Source: Desulfurella acetivorans A63
GTDB taxonomy: Bacteria; Campylobacterota_A; Desulfurellia; Desulfurellales; Desulfurellaceae
NCBI GenBank assembly: GCA_000517565.1
Contig: CP007051.1
Location: 310,001 to 374,000, forward strand
DNA: 64,000 nt
Direction of reading: 5' to 3'
Positions 58,006-64,000 of the stretch are shown piece after piece. The notes beneath the pieces are model-generated. The model was not told where the DNA came from, did no database searches, and saw only the letters and a program-made list of their open reading frames with translations. Made by a program: the position numbers and the translations under genes. Within the stretch, counting starts at the first letter, position 1. Every line of letters starts with the position of its first letter.

Positions 58006-58018
58006 GGGGTGATATAAT

Positions 58019-58645
58019 ATGGCAGTTTATCATGGTCCATCATGCAGAAAGTGCAGAGCGTTAGGCTTAAAATTATTTTTGAAAGGTGAAAGATGCGTTA
58101 CTCAAAAATGTGCATTTGAAAGAGCTCCTTACCCACCAGGAAAAGACAAAACATCAAGAAGAAAATTAAAAAGCTATACAGAGCATTTATTGGAAAAACA
58201 AAAAGCTAAAGCATATTATGGTGTACTTGAGAGACAATTTAGAAGGTATTTTAAAAACGCAAAACAAATGCCAGGTCAAACGGGCGAAAATTTAGTCAAA
58301 ATACTTGAGTGCAGATTAGACAATATTGTTTATAAAGCAGGTTTTGCATCATCAAGAAAGCAAGCAAGACAGTTAGTTAGCCATGGCAATATATTGCTTA
58401 ATGGCAGGAAAGTAACAATTCCTTCTCTAATTGTTTCTAAAAACGACATAATTAGTATTAAAGAAAAATTAAAAAGCTCTCAAGAATTAAAAGAAAAGAT
58501 TGATTATGCCTATAAATCCGGTATTGCACCCTGGTTGAGTTTGGATCCAAACAATATGTCAGTAAAGGTGCTGGATATACCATCGATTGAGGATATAAGG
58601 GTACCATTTAAAGCTGATACAATAGTTGAGCTTTATTCAAGATAA
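58019..58645 (+). CDS. rpsD: Ribosomal protein S4 (zinc-binding form)
   Basis: A 208-residue 30S assembly protein. The N-terminal zinc site is CRKC...RCVTQKC. ERQFRRYFKNAKQMPGQTGENL and the S4 RNA-binding domain DNIVYKAGFASSRKQARQLVSHGNILLNGRKVTIPS follow. In E. coli S4 represses this operon. Confidence 0.97.
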   Translation: MAVYHGPSCRKCRALGLKLFLKGERCVTQKCAFERAPYPPGKDKTSRRKLKSYTEHLLEKQKAKAYYGVLERQFRRYFKNAKQMPGQTGENLVKILECRLDNIVYKAGFASSRKQARQLVSHGNILLNGRKVTIPSLIVSKNDIISIKEKLKSSQELKEKIDYAYKSGIAPWLSLDPNNMSVKVLDIPSIEDIRVPFKADTIVELYSR

Positions 58646-58665
58646 GATTAAAGAAAGGTTGGATT

Positions 58666-59673
58666 ATGAGTAATGATATTTTTGAATATTTACAGTTGCC
58701 CCAAGAAATAAAAGTTGAACGTATAAATGAAAGGCATGAAAGATTTATATTAGAGCCTATTAATGAAGGTTTTGCTACTACTATAGGCAATGCTCTAAGA
58801 AGGGTATTGTTATCATCCATTCAGGGTATTGGTATAGTGGGTATAAAAATAGAAGGCGTAGAACATGAATTTAGCGGAGTAAATGGCGTTAAAGAAGATG
58901 TTATTACTATTATTTTAAATTTAAAAGATGTAATTTTTAAAAGTTTGTCTGAAAACTTTAAAGAATGTGTTTTAAAAATAAATAAGAAAGGGCCTGGTGT
59001 GTTGAAAGCCAGTGATATAGAATTGACTTCTGATCTTAAAATCATAAATCCAAACCATTATATTGCTCAGCTTAATGATAATGTTGATTTTCATGCTGAA
59101 ATTTACTTAAAAAAAGGCATCGGCTACAAACAATCAAATCAGGAAAGCGCTAATAGAGAAATTGGCTATATTCCTGTAGATGCTTTGTTTACTCCTATAA
59201 GACGCGTGTCTTTTAGTGCAGACAAGAGTATGGAAAGAGGCTTTTACGATTATGAAAGATTAGTATTAGAAGTGGAAACAGATGGTAGTATTACACCAAA
59301 AGAAGCTTTAGGACAGGCAAGCTATATTTTAAATTCTCATTTTAATTTATTTATAGGTAGTTTTAAAGAACCAGAGCCAGATTTAGGATATGGCAATGAT
59401 AATGAGGAAATAGATGAAAATCTTTTAAAAACTGTTGATGATCTTGAATTGAATGTAAGGGCTTCTAACTGTTTGAGAAATCATGATATAAAATATATTT
59501 GGCAACTAGTACAAAAGACAGATTTAGATTTACTTAACACAAGAAATTTTGGTAAACAATCATTGAAAGAAATTAAAGCAGCTTTAAAACAAATGGGTTT
59601 AAGTTTAGGTATGACATTCGATGAAAAATATATAAAACGAATAGAAGAAGCCATAAAAAGGAGTGAGGAATGA
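58666..59673 (+). CDS. rpoA: RNA polymerase alpha subunit
   Basis: A 335-residue assembly subunit. The N-terminal domain has RFILEPINEGFATTIGNALRRVLLSSIQG and VTIILNLK. The linker is acidic (YGNDNEEIDENLL). The C-terminal domain has ELNVRASNCLRNHDIKYIWQLVQKTDLDLLNTRNFGKQSLKEIK, the UP-element/activator surface. It overlaps rplQ by four bases. Confidence 0.97.
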   Translation: MSNDIFEYLQLPQEIKVERINERHERFILEPINEGFATTIGNALRRVLLSSIQGIGIVGIKIEGVEHEFSGVNGVKEDVITIILNLKDVIFKSLSENFKECVLKINKKGPGVLKASDIELTSDLKIINPNHYIAQLNDNVDFHAEIYLKKGIGYKQSNQESANREIGYIPVDALFTPIRRVSFSADKSMERGFYDYERLVLEVETDGSITPKEALGQASYILNSHFNLFIGSFKEPEPDLGYGNDNEEIDENLLKTVDDLELNVRASNCLRNHDIKYIWQLVQKTDLDLLNTRNFGKQSLKEIKAALKQMGLSLGMTFDEKYIKRIEEAIKRSEE

Positions 59674-60020
59674 GGCATAGAAAGGCTTATAGAACACTAA
59701 GTATAGATAGCGATAGACGAAAAGCGCTTCTTAGAAATTTAGCAATTGCATTAATTGAACATGGTCAGATAAAAACTACTGATGCTAAAGCAAAAGAATT
59801 GCAAAGATTCATAAGTAAGCTTGTAAGTATTGGCAAAAAAAATACGCTTTCTTCTAGAAGACTTTTATTATCAAGATTGCCTCATAAACCATCAGTTAAA
59901 AAATTACTTAATGACATTGTACCTAAGTATATAGACAAAAACGGTGGTTATGTTGGGATATACAAAATAGGCTACAGACAAGGTGATGCAGCTAAAATTT
60001 CTCTTATAAAATTTCAATAG
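59670..60020 (+). CDS. rplQ: Ribosomal protein L17
   Basis: A 116-residue 50S protein. MRHRKAYRTLSIDSDRRKALLRNLAIALIEHGQIKTTDAKAKELQ is diagnostic. Last ribosomal gene of the run, 10 bases before lspA. Confidence 0.96.
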   Translation: MRHRKAYRTLSIDSDRRKALLRNLAIALIEHGQIKTTDAKAKELQRFISKLVSIGKKNTLSSRRLLLSRLPHKPSVKKLLNDIVPKYIDKNGGYVGIYKIGYRQGDAAKISLIKFQ

Positions 60021-60030
60021 TTTTCAAGCA

Positions 60031-60507
60031 ATGTTTAAAAAGTACAGATACTTCCTGGGAGTGTCATTGACACTCCTTTTTTTTGCTATAGATTGGGTTA
60101 GTAAATACTATCTGGCAAAATTTACTATAAATCATACTATTACAGTTATACCTAATTTTTTTAATCTGGTTTATGTGCAAAATACTGGCATAGCGTTTGG
60201 ATTTTTAGCTCACTTAAGCGGGATATATAGATTTATTTTTTTGATAGCAATAAGTGCTATCGTTGTAATTATTGCATTTTGTTTTATGTTTAAAGAAAAC
60301 ACATCCAAAACGTTATTCATTGGCTTAACCATGCTTGCTGGCGGAGCTTTAGGTAACCTATATGATAGAATCGTGCATGGCTATGTTTTGGACTTTTTTG
60401 ATTTTTACATAAAAACCTATCACTATCCGGCTTTTAATTTTGCAGATTCATTTATTACGATAGGGATCTTGCTTATCTTATACGATAAGATAAGCAAGAA
60501 AAATTAA
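60031..60507 (+). CDS. lspA: Lipoprotein signal peptidase (signal peptidase II)
   Basis: A 158-residue, four-helix inner-membrane aspartyl protease that cleaves lipobox signal peptides. The catalytic pair lies in GGALGNLYDRI...VLDFFDF and FNFADSFITIG. The N-terminal helix has a DWVSKYYL motif. It follows rplQ closely and probably shares its transcript. Its last ten codons form a perfect hairpin. The glycine-zipper lipoprotein in this window is one likely substrate. Confidence 0.93.
   Translation: MFKKYRYFLGVSLTLLFFAIDWVSKYYLAKFTINHTITVIPNFFNLVYVQNTGIAFGFLAHLSGIYRFIFLIAISAIVVIIAFCFMFKENTSKTLFIGLTMLAGGALGNLYDRIVHGYVLDFFDFYIKTYHYPAFNFADSFITIGILLILYDKISKKN
60468..60498. terminator. Perfect 13-base hairpin inside the lspA 3' end
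   Basis: CTTGCTTATCTTA and its exact complement flank a 5-base loop. It is followed by an A-rich then mixed sequence, not a clean T tract, and ends nine bases before the lspA stop codon end. It lies in the convergent junction with purC, so it may stop or stabilise the long ribosomal transcript. Terminator activity is inferred, not clear. Confidence 0.5.
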
Positions 60508-60509
60508 TT

Positions 60510-61388
60510 TTATCGTGTAAGCATTTCTAATATTTCTTTGTATCTTTTAGCAGTTTTTTCAACAATATTATCAGGTAGGACTGGTCCTGGATATGTTTTA
60601 TTCCAATCAAGCGTTAAAAGGTAATCTCTTACAATTTGTTTATCAAAACTATCTTGAGGTTGACCTTCTTTGTAAGTTTCTACAAGCCAAAATCTGGATG
60701 AGTCGGGTGTTAGCAACTCATCAATTAACATAAGCTTACCATTATAAAAACCAAACTCCATTTTTGTATCGGCTATTATGATACCTTTTTCTAATGCGTA
60801 TTGACTTGCTTTATCGTATATTTTTAAGCTAATATCTTTTATTTGAGATGCAATATCATTTCCAATCATATTGGACATTTGCTCGAAAGTTATATTTTGA
60901 TCATGGCCGCTTTCTGCTTTAGTGCTAGGTGTAAAGATAGGTTCGGGTAACTTTTGAGATTCTTTTAAATTTTTTGGTAATTCTATTCCACATATTTTAC
61001 CTGTTTGTTTATACTCTAGCCAGCCAGAACCAGAAATATAGCCTCTTACAATACATTCTATTAGAATTGGCTCTGTTTTTTTTACAAGCATGCTGCGTTT
61101 CTGGAGTAACTTAATGTATTGTTTTAATTGGGATGGATACTCATTTATATCAGCAGTTATTATGTGGTTTTGTATGATGTTTTTTGTTTTGTCAAACCAA
61201 AACAAAGAAATCTGCGTCAAAACTTCCCCTTTACCAGGTATTCCATTTGGCAAAATTACATCGAATGCCGATATTCTATCTGTTGCAACAATAAGTAATT
61301 TTTCATCAATTTCATAAACATCCCTAACTTTGCCTCTTTTTAAAAGATTTACCCCCCCTAAATTAGTTTCCAAAACAACTTCACTCAT
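60510..61388 (-). CDS. purC: SAICAR synthase
   Basis: Purine-pathway ligase joining aspartate to carboxyaminoimidazole ribotide with [57 protein letters not shown] and [14 protein letters not shown] are family motifs. At 292 residues it is the longer form. It has its own promoter and runs toward lspA, leaving a two-base gap. Confidence 0.95.
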   Translation of the reverse strand: MSEVVLETNLGGVNLLKRGKVRDVYEIDEKLLIVATDRISAFDVILPNGIPGKGEVLTQISLFWFDKTKNIIQNHIITADINEYPSQLKQYIKLLQKRSMLVKKTEPILIECIVRGYISGSGWLEYKQTGKICGIELPKNLKESQKLPEPIFTPSTKAESGHDQNITFEQMSNMIGNDIASQIKDISLKIYDKASQYALEKGIIIADTKMEFGFYNGKLMLIDELLTPDSSRFWLVETYKEGQPQDSFDKQIVRDYLLTLDWNKTYPGPVLPDNIVEKTAKRYKEILEMLTR

Positions 61389-61425
61389 TAAAACCCTCTT
61401 TATAATAAATTTTTTTCACATATTT

Positions 61426-61453
61426 ATTATACAATTATTTAAATATTTTTCAA
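61426..61453 (-). promoter_or_regulatory. Promoter of purC
   Basis: Minus-strand TTGAAA, 16-base spacer, TATAAT, about 38 bases before the purC start. Confidence 0.7.
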
Positions 61454-61459
61454 CAACTT

Positions 61460-64000
61460 TTATATAAAGCCCTCCAACCTATCATAAAGCAACAACACAG
61501 GGTGTAGGTTATTTGCAGATAGTGTAGAAATAGAGTTTAGCTGGCTTATATAGCTATCAAAAAAAGTCTTTTTAGCATTTAGCAGTGCTTGAATACTACT
61601 GTCATATTCGTTTAGAATTTTCATGGATATTTTTACCATAGCCATAGTGTATTTTCTTATCATAGAAAATTGAGCAAACCTGTCCCACTCGTTTACAATT
61701 CTTATTGAGTTTACGTAGTCTATGACTTTTTGGAAACCAAAGACTTCGTTTGTTTTTTCTATTGTTTGAACCACCTGGATAAAGTTTTTGTCGGTTTTTC
61801 TTGTTATGTAGTATGCTAAGATAAAGTCGTCTATAAAGTAGAATTGAGCGATTTTTTCTGCTAGTTCTTTTGAAAAGTATTTAGATAGCTCTTTTGTTTT
61901 TTCTTCGTACTTTGATTTAAATACACCTTCTTTTATGGTATTTTCAACATAGTAATCCATGTAGCCTAATATCTCTTGTTTGTACACATACTCTATAATT
62001 GAATCACCAAATAGGTATAGCTGGTTTGTAGCAAATTTTTCTACTGCGTAAAACATATCTATTATGGTGTTATAGATTACTGATTGATCAATCTTATCTT
62101 CAAAAGAAAATATTTCGTTTCTTATATTTTGCACATCAAGAAGATCGTATATGAAAATAAGCGTTTTTATTATAGATGTGTAAGGCTGGTTTGTAAGCAT
62201 GTTTAGCTTTATCAGACAACCCACACCATTGCTGTTCACAATAAGGTTTGTAATGTAGGTTGAGCCTATTTCTTTTTTCAATAGGTGCTTTTGTATGTGT
62301 TCTTTGTAGACCTCTCTTGCAGAAGGTGGAAAGTAAAGCAAAGCGTATTTATCTATCAGGTATTTGTCAAAGTTTGTTTCTTTTAGTATGTTTGTATACA
62401 TAAATATCTTTAGAAAAGAAAGCATAATAGAAAGCTCAGGTTTGGTATAGCCAATACCTGAGTCAATGCGAGCTGCAAGTGTTAGCTTGTTTGGAAAGTA
62501 ATATTCAGATTCGCTAAATAGCTTTTTTTGCTTGAAAAACTCAACTAGCTCATAGAATATCTCTGGTTCTTTGATAGACCTTATCTCGTCAAGAGACACA
62601 GCCAGGCTTTGCATGTAGTTATGGTCAAGCACCCTTTGTATGACTTCAGGTGTAAGTTTTTTTAAAATAGCATTGCGCTCATCTAGGTCTTTAATTACTT
62701 TAGATTCCATTAGATCATTTAAGAGAATTTTGAGGTTTACTTCCTGATCTGATAGATCAACACCTGCTGAGTTATCCAGAGAGTCTGTATTTATTTTACC
62801 TTTAAGCAGTGCATACTCAATGCGAGCTTTCTGTGTGAAACCTAAATTTGCACCCTCTCCTACAACCTTTGCCCTTACCTGGTTTGCATTTATACGTACA
62901 TTGTCATTTGTTTTATCGCCTGCTTCTTCGTTTGTTTCATCGCTTGCTTTAACGTATGTTCCAACACCACCCATCCATAGCAGATCGACATCTGCTTTGA
63001 GTATCAGTTTGATTAGATCTTCTGAAGAGACTCTATCTTCGTTTGTTTTTAAAAACTCTTTGGCTTGAGGTGATAGCAAAATGGATCTTTCATCTCTTTT
63101 GCATATAAAGCCACCTTTTGATAGTACCTCTTTGTTGTAAAAACTCCAGCTTAGGGCATTGTCAAATAACCTTTTTCTTTCTTTGTATGAAGCTTCTATA
63201 TCTGGGTTTGGGTCGATAAATATTTCTTTATCGTTAAAAGCTGCTTTTAGCTGTATATTTTTTAGTTCAATCATAGCATTTCCAAACACATCTCCACTCA
63301 TATCCCCAATGCCAACGACGCTTATTGGCGTTGAGTCAAGTTTTATGCCAAGCTCTCTAAAGTGTCTTCTTGTGCACACAAGGGCGCCTTTTGAAGTAAT
63401 ACCAAGTTCTTTGTGGTCATAACCGAACTTACCACCGGAAGCAAAAGCATCTTTTAACCAGAAGTTGTATTCATTTTGGGCTATATCATTTGCAATGTCC
63501 GAAAACTTTGCTGTGCCTTTGTCTGCTGCTACAACAAGGTAAGGGTCAAAATCATCGTAGCATACTACTTCATCTGGCCTGATACGCTCTTTTGAGCTTG
63601 AATAGTTATCTGTGATATCAAGCATGCCTCTAATTAGTGTTTTGTATGATTCAATGGCTTTTTCTTGTAAGTCACCCCCACTTGTGTGCTTTATTATAAA
63701 ACCGCCTTTTGAGCCCACAGGGACAATGACAGCATTCTTTACCATCTGTGTTTTCATTAGTTCTAAGATCTCTAATCTGAAGTCATCTTTTCTATCGCTC
63801 CATCTTATACCACCTCGCGCTACCTTACCGCCTCTTAAATGACAGCCTTCCATTAAAAAAGAGTGTACATATATCTCATACATAGGTCTTGGAAGGGGCA
63901 TTTTTGATACCTTAGAAGAGTCTATTTTTAAAGATATGTAGTGGTAAGGTTTTTGTTTGTAAAAGTTTGTTCTGATTGTAGAGTCTATTATGTTAAATAT
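61460..64000 (-). CDS. gdhB: Large NAD-dependent glutamate dehydrogenase, 5' end cut by window edge
   Basis: COG2902-type large GDH, which deaminates glutamate to 2-oxoglutarate with NAD. The frame stays open to the right edge through 33 codons beyond the first internal Met, so about 846 residues of the C-terminal part are visible and the start is missing. The catalytic core shows HLRGGKVARGGIRWSDRKDDFRLEILELMKTQMVKNA, then VPVGSKGGFI and the Rossmann region VVGIGDMSGDVFGNAMI. A long helical C-terminus follows. No terminator is obvious; purC lies 71 bases downstream with its own promoter. Confidence 0.88.
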   Translation of the reverse strand: MFNIIDSTIRTNFYKQKPYHYISLKIDSSKVSKMPLPRPMYEIYVHSFLMEGCHLRGGKVARGGIRWSDRKDDFRLEILELMKTQMVKNAVIVPVGSKGGFIIKHTSGGDLQEKAIESYKTLIRGMLDITDNYSSSKERIRPDEVVCYDDFDPYLVVAADKGTAKFSDIANDIAQNEYNFWLKDAFASGGKFGYDHKELGITSKGALVCTRRHFRELGIKLDSTPISVVGIGDMSGDVFGNAMIELKNIQLKAAFNDKEIFIDPNPDIEASYKERKRLFDNALSWSFYNKEVLSKGGFICKRDERSILLSPQAKEFLKTNEDRVSSEDLIKLILKADVDLLWMGGVGTYVKASDETNEEAGDKTNDNVRINANQVRAKVVGEGANLGFTQKARIEYALLKGKINTDSLDNSAGVDLSDQEVNLKILLNDLMESKVIKDLDERNAILKKLTPEVIQRVLDHNYMQSLAVSLDEIRSIKEPEIFYELVEFFKQKKLFSESEYYFPNKLTLAARIDSGIGYTKPELSIMLSFLKIFMYTNILKETNFDKYLIDKYALLYFPPSAREVYKEHIQKHLLKKEIGSTYITNLIVNSNGVGCLIKLNMLTNQPYTSIIKTLIFIYDLLDVQNIRNEIFSFEDKIDQSVIYNTIIDMFYAVEKFATNQLYLFGDSIIEYVYKQEILGYMDYYVENTIKEGVFKSKYEEKTKELSKYFSKELAEKIAQFYFIDDFILAYYITRKTDKNFIQVVQTIEKTNEVFGFQKVIDYVNSIRIVNEWDRFAQFSMIRKYTMAMVKISMKILNEYDSSIQALLNAKKTFFDSYISQLNSISTLSANNLHPVLLLYDRLEGFI

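Overview
The window reads as a chromosome segment from an AT-rich, Gram-negative, strictly anaerobic bacterium. LPS genes (kdsC, kdsD, lptC) and a FadL-type porin show an outer membrane. Tandem mqnC/mqnE indicate futalosine-pathway menaquinone. A rubrerythrin/superoxide reductase/flavodiiron block indicates anaerobic oxygen defence. Together with the very low GC and separate rpoB and rpoC, this best fits a sulfur-reducing Desulfurella/Hippea-like member of the Campylobacterota. That placement is an inference from gene content, not from a search.

Layout. (1) 1-8209, minus strand: a FadL/OMPP1 porin cut by the left edge, then a tightly overlapped ten-gene run transcribed leftward: acylphosphatase, TPR protein, kdsD, kdsC, lptC, aroA, mqnE, mqnC, HIT protein and a ModE-type regulator. 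(2) 8243-11347, plus: rplM-rpsI-argC-argJ behind a strong promoter. (3) 11351-14939, plus: oxygen-defence block (RCKP mini-rubredoxin, rubrerythrin, flavin reductase-rubredoxin fusion, superoxide reductase, terminator, flavodiiron protein, ferritin-like protein, rubredoxin), with a PerR-like palindrome in its promoter. (4) 14988-17500, minus: glycine-zipper lipoprotein, DHA2-type MFS exporter, cupin. (5) 17814-23654, plus: a four-gene overlapping operon encoding a zinc-ribbon/degenerate-GGDEF protein, a processive GT2 synthase, a TolC-type channel fused to a glycoside-hydrolase-like domain, and a HlyD-type adaptor. I interpret it as an unusual c-di-GMP-linked exopolysaccharide synthesis and secretion machine, and it is the most novel item here. 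(6) 23662-27661: tRNA-Gly/Cys/Leu and a chemoreceptor on minus, rfbA-rfbB on plus.

(7) 27686-60507, plus: an almost unbroken run of about 33 kb of translation, transcription and secretion genes. It holds tRNA-Thr/Tyr/Gly/Thr-tuf, rpmG, tRNA-Trp, secE, nusG, rplKAJL, rpoBC, rpsLG, fusA, a second tuf, and the S10, spc and alpha operons with secY, adk, map, infA, rpoA and rplQ, ending in lspA. The two tuf genes are near-identical with a shared flank, as expected from gene conversion. (8) 60510-64000, minus: purC and a large NAD-type glutamate dehydrogenase cut by the right edge.

No CRISPR array, insertion sequence, phage gene or rRNA was seen. Many starts are TTG or GTG, even in highly expressed ribosomal genes, each with a clear Shine-Dalgarno sequence. 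Several starts were moved to internal ATGs where the ribosome-binding site required it.
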